Shown: in pieces, positions 46,075 to 54,982 of the stretch
Layout: each line of letters starts with the position of its first letter
How positions within the stretch are numbered: the first letter of the stretch is position 1
Assembly: GCF_003994485.1 (NCBI RefSeq)
Contig: NZ_RZNJ01000001.1
Span: 809,765-873,764, forward strand
Length of the DNA stretch: 64,000 bases
Origin: Arsenicitalea aurantiaca
GTDB taxonomy: Bacteria; Pseudomonadota; Alphaproteobacteria; Rhizobiales; Devosiaceae
Direction: 5' to 3'
Translations under genes and position numbers: made by a program
Notes under the pieces: generated by a model
Database searches by the model: none
Seen by the model: only the letters and a program-made list of their open reading frames with translations
What the model was told of the DNA's origin: nothing

Positions 46075-46103
46075 AATATAGGCAAGCCCTCGCGCCCATG
46101 CAA
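46075..46103 (-). promoter_or_regulatory. Predicted sigma-70 promoter of ssrA
   Basis: On the minus strand TTGCAT (46103-46098) and TATATT (46080-46075) are exactly 17 bp apart. Transcription should start at about 46068, which sets the 5' end of the tmRNA precursor. It lies between the stop of the uncharacterised exported protein (46124) and the RNA. Confidence 0.7.
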
Positions 46104-46123
46104 TTGCAGGCGCGCCGATGGGC

Positions 46124-47881
46124 TCAGAAAACCGGAGCGGGCCGTTCCTGGATCGGGCGGGGGCGCGGCGCAACGCGGCTCGGCGCGGGTGCCGATTGCG
46201 CGGCCGGTGCCGCCGGAGCCGCGGCGGGAGCAGCGAGCGGTGCGGGTTCAGGCTCGGGCTCGGGCTCAGGCTCAGGCGCTGGCGCCTCGGGCAGGGCCGA
46301 TGGTGCCGGGCTCGCATCGCCTGCGGGCGCGCAGCTTTCGGCCACCGCGGCATAGGCGTCCTCATAGCCCTCGGGCGGAAACTGGGCGAGGAGGCCCTCG
46401 CTGTCCGCCGTCCGCAGCGACAGCCGGCGGACATCGCCCGGCGCTTCGTTCGCCCAGCCAACCGCTTCGGTGAAAACCGCGTGCAGGGTCTCGGCCGCCG
46501 GACCGGCCAGCACGTTCTCGCTCGCCGTCACCAGTTGCGAGGCGACCCGGTTCGAATAGACCCGGAAACCCGAAACGAACCGCGCCGCATCGACGACGAA
46601 CCGAACTTCTCCGGTCACGTCGCAATCGATGACGAGCGACTGGATCATCGGCGCCGTCTCCGAGACGCCGTTGCGCGCGGCGGCCTCCCGCGTGCCGTCG
46701 CGCCGGTCGCTGACGGTCCATCGCGGCGCCGGCGCCGCCTGCGCGTTCGCCGCCCCGATCGGCATGCCCGCCACGCTCGGCGTTGCCGGAAGCGCGGGCG
46801 CAGGGGGCGGTGGCGTCGGCGCGGGGGTCGGTGTCGGCCGGGGCGGGGCAGGTTCGCTCACCACCGGCGGGGGCGCCGCCGCGATGGCGGGGATCGCCGG
46901 CAATTCAGGCTCGGGCTCGCTTTCTGCCTCCGCCGGCGTGCCGCTCGCCATGTCGGCGGCCCCGATCAGCCCCATCAATTCCCGCTGCAGCATTTCAAGC
47001 GCGGCGAGGCCCGGGGCGACGAAGCCGCCATCGGCCGCGGGTTCCGGCGTTTCCGCCATGGCGGGGGGCGTCGGCGTCGCCGGGGCCGGAGCCGTCGGGG
47101 GCGTCGGTGCCGAGGGCAGGGCAGGCGGCACCGGGCTGGCCGCAACCCCGATCGGGGGCATCACATTGCCCTGCGGCAGCGCCGGGAGCCGGTCGCGATC
47201 GGGTGCAACCGGCGCAGCGAGCGCGGGGAGGGCCGCCGGGCCGGCGCTGAGTTCGGCCAAAAGCGCGGGGCGCGGCGTCCGCGGGCGGGTCGCGGCAATC
47301 TGCGGGTCCTCGATCGACCAGCTCTTTTCTTCGGGCACATAGGCCGCATCGGGCAGGAGGCCCGCGGTCTCAGCCTCGGTCATGATGGCGGCATAATCCT
47401 GCCAGCCGGCCACCATTTCGAGCCCGAGATCCTCGGATGCCAGCTGCAGCCTCGTATAGGCGGCCATCGCCTGGTCGAGCGCGGGATTGGCGCGCACGCG
47501 TGCCGCCACCCCCTGCACCATGGCGATGTTGCGCCGCGTCAGCATGATGATGCCTTCGCCCATGGCGACGTCCAGCGTGGCAACCGGCGCCAGCGCCAGT
47601 GCGGCGAGCGTGTGGGCGTTGTCGATGAAGGTCTCGGCGATCGCCTGCAGTTCGGCGTCGGCGGCCAGTTCGTCTCCGACGAGCGGGGCGAGCAGCGCCG
47701 CCGCCTCACGCTGGTGGCCGGCGATCTGCCGTCCGAGCGCCATATTGTCCTGCTGCAGTTGCGCCAGCCGCGTGAACACGTCGCCGATGCGCATCGCGTC
47801 CTGCGCCATTGCGGGCGCAAGCAGCGCTGCGATCACCGCGGTGCTTGCGAGCAGCCTCAGCATTGGGCGGTAGACGTCCAT
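46124..47881 (-). CDS. Exported low-complexity protein of unknown function
   Basis: A 585-residue protein with a signal peptide (MDVYRPMLRLLASTAVIAAL, cleavage near PAMAQDA) and no further membrane helix. Regions: a helical N-terminal domain (about 28-200); a long Pro/Ala/Thr/Glu linker (about 205-390); a compact C-terminal domain (about 395-515) with MIQSLVIDCDVTGEVRFVVD and VYSNRVASQLVTAS; and a final (EP)n and PAA-rich tail. The (EP)n codons make short GGGCTC-like DNA repeats at about 46255-46280. ATG at 47881 follows GAGGGGA. Probably periplasmic. No family is recognised. Confidence 0.72.
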   Translation of the reverse strand: MDVYRPMLRLLASTAVIAALLAPAMAQDAMRIGDVFTRLAQLQQDNMALGRQIAGHQREAAALLAPLVGDELAADAELQAIAETFIDNAHTLAALALAPVATLDVAMGEGIIMLTRRNIAMVQGVAARVRANPALDQAMAAYTRLQLASEDLGLEMVAGWQDYAAIMTEAETAGLLPDAAYVPEEKSWSIEDPQIAATRPRTPRPALLAELSAGPAALPALAAPVAPDRDRLPALPQGNVMPPIGVAASPVPPALPSAPTPPTAPAPATPTPPAMAETPEPAADGGFVAPGLAALEMLQRELMGLIGAADMASGTPAEAESEPEPELPAIPAIAAAPPPVVSEPAPPRPTPTPAPTPPPPAPALPATPSVAGMPIGAANAQAAPAPRWTVSDRRDGTREAAARNGVSETAPMIQSLVIDCDVTGEVRFVVDAARFVSGFRVYSNRVASQLVTASENVLAGPAAETLHAVFTEAVGWANEAPGDVRRLSLRTADSEGLLAQFPPEGYEDAYAAVAESCAPAGDASPAPSALPEAPAPEPEPEPEPEPAPLAAPAAAPAAPAAQSAPAPSRVAPRPRPIQERPAPVF

Positions 47882-48000
47882 GCAGTCCCCTCGTGCCGCA
47901 GGCTCCCCACCGGCCGCGGCCCGCATTGCTTGCGCACAATTGTTGTTAGCGTCAATAGCGAGGGACCACGTGCAGATGCGAATCGCCTACTAACAAAGAC

Positions 48001-48795
48001 ATGCAGCCCTATCTTCAGCTTCTCGCAGACGTTCTCGAAAACGGCGCCGACCGCGCCGACCGCACCGGCACCGGCACGCGCTCGCTCTTCGGGCGCCAGA
48101 TCCGGTTCGATCTGTCGGCCGGCTTTCCGCTCGTCACCACCAAGAAGCTGCATCTGCGCTCCATCATCTACGAATTGCTGTGGTTCCTGCGCGGGGACAC
48201 CAATATCGGCTGGCTGCAGCAGAACGGCGTCCGGATCTGGGACGAGTGGGCCGATGAAAACGGTGATCTGGGGCCGGTTTATGGCAGCCAGTGGCGCAGC
48301 TGGCCTGCGCCCGACGGCCGGAAGATCGATCAGATCGCCAATCTGGTCGAGGCCATCCGCACGCGGCCCGATTCCCGCCGGCACATCGTTACGGCGTGGA
48401 ACCCGGCCGAGGTCGACGAGATGGCCCTGCCGCCCTGCCATTGCCTTTTCCAGTTCTACGTCGCCAATGGCCGGCTCTCCTGCCAGCTCTACCAGCGCTC
48501 GGCAGACCTCTTCCTCGGCGTTCCCTTCAACATCGCCTCCTATGCGCTCCTCACCCACATGATGGCGGAGGTGACCGGGCTCGAGGCCGGCGAGTTCATC
48601 CACACCTTCGGGGACGTGCACCTTTACGCCAATCATTTCGAGCAGGCGCGCGAGCAGCTTTCGCGCATCCCGCGCCCCCTGCCGCGGCTCGAAATCCTCA
48701 ACCGGCGCCAGAACCTCGACGCATTCGTCTTCGAGGATTTCGCCATCGTCGGCTACGATCCCCACCCGCACATCAAGGCCGAGGTTTCGGTGTGA
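48001..48795 (+). CDS. thyA: Thymidylate synthase
   Basis: A 264-residue enzyme making dTMP from dUMP with methylene-THF. [46 protein letters not shown], the active-site cysteine in [39 protein letters not shown] and [12 protein letters not shown] are all conserved ThyA elements. Length identical to the common bacterial form. It overlaps folA by four bases (GTGA), a natural pairing because ThyA turns its cofactor into dihydrofolate that FolA reduces. Confidence 0.98.
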   Translation: MQPYLQLLADVLENGADRADRTGTGTRSLFGRQIRFDLSAGFPLVTTKKLHLRSIIYELLWFLRGDTNIGWLQQNGVRIWDEWADENGDLGPVYGSQWRSWPAPDGRKIDQIANLVEAIRTRPDSRRHIVTAWNPAEVDEMALPPCHCLFQFYVANGRLSCQLYQRSADLFLGVPFNIASYALLTHMMAEVTGLEAGEFIHTFGDVHLYANHFEQAREQLSRIPRPLPRLEILNRRQNLDAFVFEDFAIVGYDPHPHIKAEVSV

Positions 48796-49325
48796 AGGCG
48801 CCCTCGCTCCCGGTCGCGATGATCGCGGCCGTCGCGCGCAATGGCGTCATCGGGGCCGACAACGCCATGCCCTGGCACCTGCCGACCGATTTCGCCTTTT
48901 TCAAGCGCCAGACGCTGGGCAAGCCGCTCATCATGGGCCGGCGCACCTTCGAGAGCATCGGCAAGCCGCTGCCCGGCCGCACCAACATCGTGGTCACCCG
49001 TCAGCCCGGCTATCACCCCGATGGCGTCATTGTGATCTCGGGGCTCGCCGAAGCACTCGGCCATGCGGAGGCCATAGCGCTTGCCGATGGCGCCGAGGAG
49101 ATCATGATCGGGGGCGGCGCCACGCTCTACGAAGCCTTCATGCCCGTTGCGCAAAGGCTTTATATCACCCATGTCGATCTCGAGCCTGAGGGCGACACCC
49201 GCTTCCCCGAGATCGATCCGGCATTGTGGGAGGCGGTGGCTGAGCTCGACGCAGTGCCTACCGAGCGCGACAGTGCGTCGTTTCGCATCACCCAATACGC
49301 ACGCCGGGGCGGCCCTAAACGTTGA
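48792..49325 (+). CDS. folA: Dihydrofolate reductase
   Basis: A 177-residue NADPH enzyme regenerating tetrahydrofolate. [48 protein letters not shown] is here in segments: the substrate-site [12 protein letters not shown] with the catalytic Asp (about residue 34), the [22 protein letters not shown] loop, and [14 protein letters not shown]. Start GTG at 48792 overlaps the thyA stop, so translation is coupled. A predicted promoter for hflK starts at its last codons. Confidence 0.97.
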   Translation: MKAPSLPVAMIAAVARNGVIGADNAMPWHLPTDFAFFKRQTLGKPLIMGRRTFESIGKPLPGRTNIVVTRQPGYHPDGVIVISGLAEALGHAEAIALADGAEEIMIGGGATLYEAFMPVAQRLYITHVDLEPEGDTRFPEIDPALWEAVAELDAVPTERDSASFRITQYARRGGPKR

Positions 49326-49350
49326 TAGCGGGGGGCTGGTTCCCTATATA
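49322..49350 (+). promoter_or_regulatory. Predicted sigma-70 promoter of hflKC
   Basis: TTGATA (49322-49327) and TATATA (49345-49350) are exactly 17 bp apart, 35 bp upstream of the hflK ATG. Both hexamers differ from consensus by one or two bases. GGTG at 49377-49380 and AAAGG lie in the ribosome-binding-site area. Confidence 0.65.
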
Positions 49351-49384
49351 GGCCACAAGAACTCTAAGCGGTGAAAGGTGGCAG

Positions 49385-50515
49385 ATGCCTTGGGATAACA
49401 ATACGGGCGGAGGCGGTGGTCGCAGCAATGGCGGCGGACCGTGGGGACAGGCCCCTGGCGGGGGTGGTCCACGACGGAGCGGAGGCAGTGGGGGTGGCAA
49501 CACGCCCAACCTCGAAGACATTCTCAATCGCGGGCGGGATCGCTTTCAGGGCGGCATCCCGGGCGGCGTTCCCGGCGGGCGCTGGGCGATCATCGGCGGC
49601 ATAGCGGCCGTGCTCGTCTTCTGGGGCGCGAACGCGATCTACACGGTGGCTCCCCAGGAAGTGGGCGTCGAGATGCGGTTCGGCGTACCCAAGCCCGAAC
49701 TGGCCATGCCGGGGCTCCATTTCCACCTCTGGCCGCTGGAAACCGTCGAAAAGGTCACCATCACCGAGAACCAGACCACGATCGGCACCATCCAGCAGGG
49801 CAATCGCAGCGGCACCGATGAGGGGCTGATGCTGTCGGGCGACCAGAACATCGTCGACATGCGCTTTGCGGTCCTCTGGTCGGTTTCGCAGCCGGCCGAA
49901 TACCTCTTCAACGTCCGCGATCCCGAGGACATGGTGCGCAGCGCCGGCGAAAGCGCGATGCGTGAAGTGGTTGGCCGCCGCCCGGCCCAGGACATCTTCC
50001 GCGACGACCGCGCGGGCATCGCCCTCGAGGTCCAGCAGATCACCCAGAACATTCTCGAAAACTACAATCTGGGCGTCCGCGTCAGCCAGATCGCTATCGA
50101 GAACGTGGCGCCTCCGATCGACGTGGCCGATGCCTTCGACGAAGTGCAGCGCGCCGAGCAGGACGAGGACCGCTTCCAGGAAGAGGCCCGCTCCTACGCC
50201 AACACGCTGCTCGGCGAGGCCCGAGGCGAAGCCGCGCAGATGCGCGAAGACGCCGCGGCCTATCGTAACCGGGTCGTCCAGGAAGCCGAAGGTGAGGCCT
50301 CGCGCTTCCTCTCGGTCTACGAGGAATACGCCCGTGCCCCCGAAGTCACCCGTCGTCGTCTCTTCCTCGAGACGATGGAGCAGGTGCTCGGCGGCTCCGA
50401 GAAGGTGATCGTCGAGAGCGGCGCAGGCGGCTCGGGCGTCGTGCCCTATCTGCCGCTGCCCGAATTGCGTGCACGCCAGAACGCCACCGTTCCCGCCTCA
50501 AACAGCGGCATGTGA
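49385..50515 (+). CDS. hflK: HflK, membrane protease-modulating stomatin-like protein
   Basis: A 376-residue protein. The first 55 residues are Gly/Arg-rich and disordered. One transmembrane helix lies near 64-84 (IIGGIAAVLVFWGANAIYTV), then the SPFH band (VAPQEVGVEMRFGVPK; LSGDQNIVDMRFAVLWSVSQP) and a long coiled coil (DAFDEVQRAEQDEDRFQEEA to EGEASRFLSVYEEYARAP). HflK and HflC form a cage around FtsH and restrain its proteolysis. It is followed by hflC after 9 bp. Confidence 0.96.
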   Translation: MPWDNNTGGGGGRSNGGGPWGQAPGGGGPRRSGGSGGGNTPNLEDILNRGRDRFQGGIPGGVPGGRWAIIGGIAAVLVFWGANAIYTVAPQEVGVEMRFGVPKPELAMPGLHFHLWPLETVEKVTITENQTTIGTIQQGNRSGTDEGLMLSGDQNIVDMRFAVLWSVSQPAEYLFNVRDPEDMVRSAGESAMREVVGRRPAQDIFRDDRAGIALEVQQITQNILENYNLGVRVSQIAIENVAPPIDVADAFDEVQRAEQDEDRFQEEARSYANTLLGEARGEAAQMREDAAAYRNRVVQEAEGEASRFLSVYEEYARAPEVTRRRLFLETMEQVLGGSEKVIVESGAGGSGVVPYLPLPELRARQNATVPASNSGM

Positions 50516-50524
50516 GGATAAGCC

Positions 50525-51523
50525 ATGAACAACAGACTTATCATTTTGGCCGCAGTCGTCGTCGGTGCGCTCTATGTGTTCTTCTCGTCGATCTTCGTGG
50601 TCAACGAGCGTGAGCAGGCGATCGTGCTGCGTTTCGGCGCCATCGAGGCCGTCCACACCGAGCCCGGGCTCTACTTCAAGGTCCCGACCGACATCGTGGA
50701 TACCGTCCAGATCATCGAGGACCGGCTCCTGCGCTACGACATCGCGAACATGACGCTGCAGGTTTCGGGCGGCAAGTTCTACGAAGTCGACGCCTTCCTC
50801 ACCTATCGCATCACCAATCCGCGGCTCTTCCGCGAGAGGGCCCAGGGCCAGCTCGTCGTTGCCGAGCAGCGTATCGGTACCCGCTTCGATGCGGCGCTGC
50901 GCCAGGTCTACGGCGTGCGTGAATTCGATGCGGCGCTCTCCGAAGAGCGTGGCGAGATGATGCGCGAAGCCCGCGACCTGATCCGTCCGGACATGGCCGA
51001 GCTCGGCATCGAGATCGTCGACGTCCGTATCCTGCGCACGGATCTCACCCAGCAGGTTTCGTCCCAGACCTTCGACCGCATGCGCGCCGAGCGTCTGGCC
51101 GAAGCCGCCCTGCTGCGTGCCCGTGGTCAGGAGCAGGCGCAGAGCCTGCGCGCCATCGCCGAGCGTCAGGCCGTCGAGATCGTTGCCGCCGCGCGGCGCG
51201 ATTCCGAGATCCTGCGCGGTGAGGGTGAAGCCGAGCGCAGCGCCATCTTCGCTGCCGCCTACAACAACGACCCGGAATTCTTCGAGTTCTATCGCTCCAT
51301 GCAGTCCTACCGCCTGGCGCTCGGGGCCCAGACCGGCACCACCATGGTGCTGACCCCGGATTCGGAATTCTTCCGGTATTTCGGCAGCGGCACGCAGGGT
51401 GGCATCGGTTCTCCCTCCGCCGGCATCCAGGCCGCGACCCCTGCGCCCCAGCCGCCCGCGACCGCCGAAGTTGCGCCCGATGTGGCCCCCGAGGCGGTGC
51501 CCGCACCGGCCCCGGCGCCCTGA
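50525..51523 (+). CDS. hflC: HflC, partner of HflK
   Basis: A 332-residue SPFH protein with a transmembrane helix near 4-23 (LIILAAVVVGALYVFFSSIF), then FVVNEREQAIVLRFGAIEAV and ADAFLTYRI-type strands, and a coiled coil (QTFDRMRAERLAEAALLRARGQEQAQSL). The helix-ending motif NNDPEFFEFYRSMQSYRLAL and TMVLTPDSEFFRYF are typical of HflC. The last 45 residues are Pro/Ala-rich and variable. Encoded with hflK in one operon that ends at a strong terminator. Confidence 0.96.
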   Translation: MNNRLIILAAVVVGALYVFFSSIFVVNEREQAIVLRFGAIEAVHTEPGLYFKVPTDIVDTVQIIEDRLLRYDIANMTLQVSGGKFYEVDAFLTYRITNPRLFRERAQGQLVVAEQRIGTRFDAALRQVYGVREFDAALSEERGEMMREARDLIRPDMAELGIEIVDVRILRTDLTQQVSSQTFDRMRAERLAEAALLRARGQEQAQSLRAIAERQAVEIVAAARRDSEILRGEGEAERSAIFAAAYNNDPEFFEFYRSMQSYRLALGAQTGTTMVLTPDSEFFRYFGSGTQGGIGSPSAGIQAATPAPQPPATAEVAPDVAPEAVPAPAPAP

Positions 51524-51551
51524 TCTCAGGGTCATCGCAAGACTAAAGCGA

Positions 51552-51580
51552 ACCGGCGGAGCCCAGCTCCGCCGGTTTTT
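51552..51580 (+). terminator. Rho-independent terminator after hflC
   Basis: ACCGGCGGAG (51552-51561) pairs perfectly with CTCCGCCGGT (51567-51576), extended by one C-G inner pair, followed by TTTTT. It lies 29 bp past the hflC stop and separates hflKC from the protease gene. Confidence 0.9.
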
Positions 51581-51687
51581 CGTTTCCGCGATCACGCCGC
51601 TTTGCACCCTCGTGAGCGCTCGCCTCTTGTGGGCGCTGCGCATTCAGCCTCATACTCTGGGTCGATCGGCGTGCGGGAGAGCGGGAC

Positions 51688-53184
51688 ATGGCGGCATTTG
51701 GGGCAGGGCGGCTCGTGGCGTCCTTGGCGCTGGCGCTCATGCTGGGGGCGGGCGTTGCGGTGCCCGCAAATGCGCAGGTACTGCGCACGCACGGGCCGGC
51801 CTCGGTCGCCGACCTTGCCCGCGAGCTTTCGCCGGCCGTCGTCAACATCGGCACCTCCCGCCGCGTCCGGGGCGGTCCCGGCGTGCCGTTCCCCGACCTT
51901 CCCGAGGGCTCCCCGCTCACCGAGCTCTTTGACCAGCTCAATCCCAATCGCGACCAGGGCCCCCGGTCCATGCGCGAGGCGCGCAGCCTCGGCTCGGGCT
52001 TTTTCGTCAGCGCGGACGGGCTCGTCATAACCAACAATCACGTCATCGACGGCGCCGAGGAGATCCAGGTCTTCCTCACCGACGGCTCGCGCCTTCCCGC
52101 CCGCCTCGTCGGCGCCGACGAGAAGACCGATCTCGCCGTCCTCAAGGTCGAGGTCGAGCGCGAATTTCCCTATGTGGAGTTCGGCGACAGCGAAACCGCC
52201 GAGGTCGGCGACTGGGTGATGGCCATCGGCAATCCCTTCGGCCTCGGTGGCTCGGTCACGCTCGGCATCGTCTCGGCGCGCAATCGCGACATCCAGTCCG
52301 GCCCCTATGACAATTTCATCCAGACCGATGCGGCCATCAACCAGGGCAATTCGGGCGGTCCGCTCTTTGACATGGACGGCAAGGTCGTCGGCATCAACAC
52401 CGCGATCCTGGCGCGAGGCGGCTCCTCGCTTGGCATCGGCTTCGCCGTGCCCGTCAACCTTGCCCGCCCCGTCCTCGACCAGCTGACCGAGTTCGGCGAA
52501 ACCCGCCGTGGCTGGCTCGGCGTCGGCATCCAGGAGGTGACCGAGGACATTGCGGCGAGCCTTGATCTGCCCAACACCTTCGGCGCTCTCGTCATCGACA
52601 TCACCGCCAGCGGTCCGTCCGATGGCGTCATCCGTGAAGGCGACATCATCGTCGAATTCGACGGCAAGGCCATCCTGCGCATGCGCGACCTGCCGCGCGT
52701 CGTCGCCGAGACGGCGGTGGGCCGTGCCGTGTCGGTGCGGCTGCTGCGCGGGGGCGAGGAACAAATGGTCGACATCACGCTCGGCCGGCTCGAGCTCGGC
52801 GAGCAGATCATCGCCGCCGCGCGCGACGAAGGCGTGTTCCCCACGCCCGATGCCCCCGACGCGCCGATCGGCCCGGCGCCCGGCCTGCCCGAACTCATGG
52901 GCTTCGAGATCGCCCCGCTCGACGAGACGGCGCGCGACACCTATGCCATCGCACCCGATCTGCAGGGCGTCGTCATTACCGGCGTCGAGGAGGGCAGCGA
53001 TGCCTTCGACAAGGGCTTCCTCGCCGGCATGGTCATTCTGGAGGTCAACCAGCACGAGGTCGGCACCGTCGCCGACGTCACCGGCCATGTCGGGGATGCC
53101 CGCGAGGCTGGGCGGCCCGCCGTGCTCTTCAAGGTCGCCGACCCGCTCGGCACCAGCCGGTTCGTTGCGGTGCGCCTCAACTAG
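51688..53184 (+). CDS. Deg/HtrA-family periplasmic serine protease
   Basis: A 498-residue protease. Signal peptide about 1-30 (cleaved after VPANAQ). The chymotrypsin-like domain has the triad: His in VITNNHVIDGAEEI, Asp in EKTDLAVLKVEV and Ser in INQGNSGGPLFDMDG. Two PDZ domains follow (GWLGVGIQEVTEDIAASLDL region; then AIAPDLQGVVITGVEEGSDA). It degrades misfolded envelope proteins. Position after hflKC matches the MucD/DegP-like gene of many proteobacteria. Its stop directly abuts the serB stop on the other strand with no spacer. Confidence 0.95.
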   Translation: MAAFGAGRLVASLALALMLGAGVAVPANAQVLRTHGPASVADLARELSPAVVNIGTSRRVRGGPGVPFPDLPEGSPLTELFDQLNPNRDQGPRSMREARSLGSGFFVSADGLVITNNHVIDGAEEIQVFLTDGSRLPARLVGADEKTDLAVLKVEVEREFPYVEFGDSETAEVGDWVMAIGNPFGLGGSVTLGIVSARNRDIQSGPYDNFIQTDAAINQGNSGGPLFDMDGKVVGINTAILARGGSSLGIGFAVPVNLARPVLDQLTEFGETRRGWLGVGIQEVTEDIAASLDLPNTFGALVIDITASGPSDGVIREGDIIVEFDGKAILRMRDLPRVVAETAVGRAVSVRLLRGGEEQMVDITLGRLELGEQIIAAARDEGVFPTPDAPDAPIGPAPGLPELMGFEIAPLDETARDTYAIAPDLQGVVITGVEEGSDAFDKGFLAGMVILEVNQHEVGTVADVTGHVGDAREAGRPAVLFKVADPLGTSRFVAVRLN

Positions 53185-54057
53185 CTAGCGGATGATCTCG
53201 TCTTCTTCATAGCCCTGCAGGTAGAGCAGGGCCGTGAGGTCCCCGTGGTCGATCCGCACCTGCGCCTGTGCCGCGACCGAAGGCTTGGCGTGCAGCGCCA
53301 CCCCGAGCCCCGCGGCCCGGATCATGTCGAGATCGTTTGCGCCATCACCCACCGCCAGCGTCCTTGCCATGGGCAGGGTGCGTTCGATCGCGAGCGCCTC
53401 GAGGCGCCGCAACTTGGTGGTCTTGTCCACGATCGGCTGCGCGACCGTGCCGGTCAGCGTCTCGCCATCGAATTCGAGCACGTTCGCCACCGCCTCGTCG
53501 AACCCGATGCGTTTGGCGAAATAATCGGCAAAGAACGTGAAGCCCCCAGAGATCAGCGCAGTATAGGCGCCATAGGCCTTCATCGTCTGCACGAGGGCAC
53601 GCCCGCCCGGCGCCAGCGTGATCTTCTCGCGCCGTACGGCCTCGATCACCCGGCGTTCCAGGCCGGTGAGCAGGCTCACCCGGGTGGCGAGGGCTTCGGC
53701 GAAATCGAGTTCGCCATTCATCGCCCGCTCGGTTATCGCGGCGACTTCGGCCTTCAGCCCCAGCGCATCGGCCAGCTCGTCGATGCACTCCTCGTTGATC
53801 ATGGTGGAATCCATGTCGGCGATCAGCAGCCCCTTGCGCCGGTTCTCGCTATCGACCACTGCCGCATCGATCGGGGCCGAGCCGATGGCTTCCCGTGCGA
53901 TGCTGAGCGCATCGGTTGACTTGGGGGCGATGATCTCGCAGGCAATGGTCCGATGGAGCCAGTTGATCTCGCCGCCGGTTTCGGCATGGATCGCGGCGAT
54001 GAGTGCAGGCTCGAGCACGGGCTCGGCCGGATTGGCGATGAGGCAAAGTACGGACAA
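53185..54057 (-). CDS. serB: Phosphoserine phosphatase
   Basis: A 290-residue HAD-family enzyme for the last step of serine synthesis. Catalytic motif I is LLIADMDSTMINEECIDELA (the two Asp of DMDST). Motif II is in TALISGGFTFFADYFAKRIG; motifs III/IV in AVGDGANDLDMIRAAGLGVALHAKP. An N-terminal ACT-like part precedes them. Start: TTG at 54057 (protein begins MSVLCLIANPAEPV), which matches the family and has GGGGA eight bases ahead. An ATG at 54090 would overlap miaA. The stop abuts the protease stop. Confidence 0.93.
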   Translation of the reverse strand: MSVLCLIANPAEPVLEPALIAAIHAETGGEINWLHRTIACEIIAPKSTDALSIAREAIGSAPIDAAVVDSENRRKGLLIADMDSTMINEECIDELADALGLKAEVAAITERAMNGELDFAEALATRVSLLTGLERRVIEAVRREKITLAPGGRALVQTMKAYGAYTALISGGFTFFADYFAKRIGFDEAVANVLEFDGETLTGTVAQPIVDKTTKLRRLEALAIERTLPMARTLAVGDGANDLDMIRAAGLGVALHAKPSVAAQAQVRIDHGDLTALLYLQGYEEDEIIR

Positions 54058-54073
54058 TGGACGCGTTCCCCAA

Positions 54074-54982
54074 ATGGCGTTGGCCGGCATGGTGGTGAGC
54101 GGGCGCCCGGCGCGGCGCGTCGTCCTGATAGCCGGTCCCACCGCCAGCGGCAAGTCAGCCCTGGCCCTCGAGATCGCGCGGGCCGATGGGGGGATCGTCG
54201 TCAACGCCGACGCCATGCAGGTCTATGGCGTGCTCGATCGCCTCACCGCCCGCCCGCGCCCCGAGGAGACCGGGGAGGTCCCCCATCTCCTATACGGCCA
54301 TATTTCTCCTGCCATCCGCCATTCCACCGGCGCCTGGCTGCGCGAAGCCATAGCCATCCTCGAAGATCCCGCGCTCTCCGGCCGAACGCTGGTTTTCGTC
54401 GGCGGCACGGGGCTTTATTTCGAAGCGCTGACAAAGGGAATCGCCGAAATCCCCGATGTGCCCGAGCCCATCCGTGCCGCCATCGAGGCCGAGCTTGCCG
54501 GGCTCGACCGCGAGGGGCGCGAGGCGCTCCTGCTTGCCCGCGATCCGCTTATGGCAGGCCGCATCGAGGCCGCCGATCCCCAGCGCGTCGCCCGGGCGCT
54601 CGGCGTTCTGGCCGCCACCGGCCACTCGCTAACACGCTTCCAGGATGCCCCGCAGGCCGGTCCGCTGGCCGAGGGTGCGCTCGAGCGCATCGTCCTCGAT
54701 CCGGATCGCGACGTGCTGCGCGCCCGGATCGCGAACCGCTTCGAGGCCATGCTCGACGCCGGCGCCATCGAAGAGGTGAGGGCGCTCCTTGCGCTCGATC
54801 TCGACCCGCGCCTGCCGGCGATGAAAGCGATCGGCGTGCCCGAGCTTGCCGCCGTCCTTGCGGGCACCATGACCCTGGCCGAAGCGACCGAGCGCGCCAT
54901 CATCGCCACCCGCCAGTTCGCCAAGCGCCAGCGCACCTGGTTCCGCAACCGCATGGGCGACTGGCCGCGCCGGCCCGCCTGA
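54074..54982 (+). CDS. miaA: tRNA dimethylallyltransferase
   Basis: A 302-residue enzyme that puts a dimethylallyl group on A37 of tRNAs reading UNN codons. P-loop LIAGPTASGKSALALEIAR; then VNADAMQVYGVLDRLTARP, VPHLLYGHI, VGGTGLYFEALTKGIAEIP and, near the end, RQFAKRQRTWFRNRM. The start ATG at 54074 lies 16 bp from the divergent serB start, so the two 5' ends are nearly back to back. Another in-frame ATG is at 54089. Its stop abuts the MATE gene stop with no gap. Confidence 0.96.
   Translation: MALAGMVVSGRPARRVVLIAGPTASGKSALALEIARADGGIVVNADAMQVYGVLDRLTARPRPEETGEVPHLLYGHISPAIRHSTGAWLREAIAILEDPALSGRTLVFVGGTGLYFEALTKGIAEIPDVPEPIRAAIEAELAGLDREGREALLLARDPLMAGRIEAADPQRVARALGVLAATGHSLTRFQDAPQAGPLAEGALERIVLDPDRDVLRARIANRFEAMLDAGAIEEVRALLALDLDPRLPAMKAIGVPELAAVLAGTMTLAEATERAIIATRQFAKRQRTWFRNRMGDWPRRPA

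Noticed and set aside
45594-46103. Several open frames on both strands between sspB and 46103
   Set aside because: The segment is the tmRNA gene; the proteins have no coherent features.
46250-46285. Short tandem GGGCTC-type DNA repeats
   Set aside because: They encode the (EP)n tail of the exported protein on the minus strand and need no other explanation.
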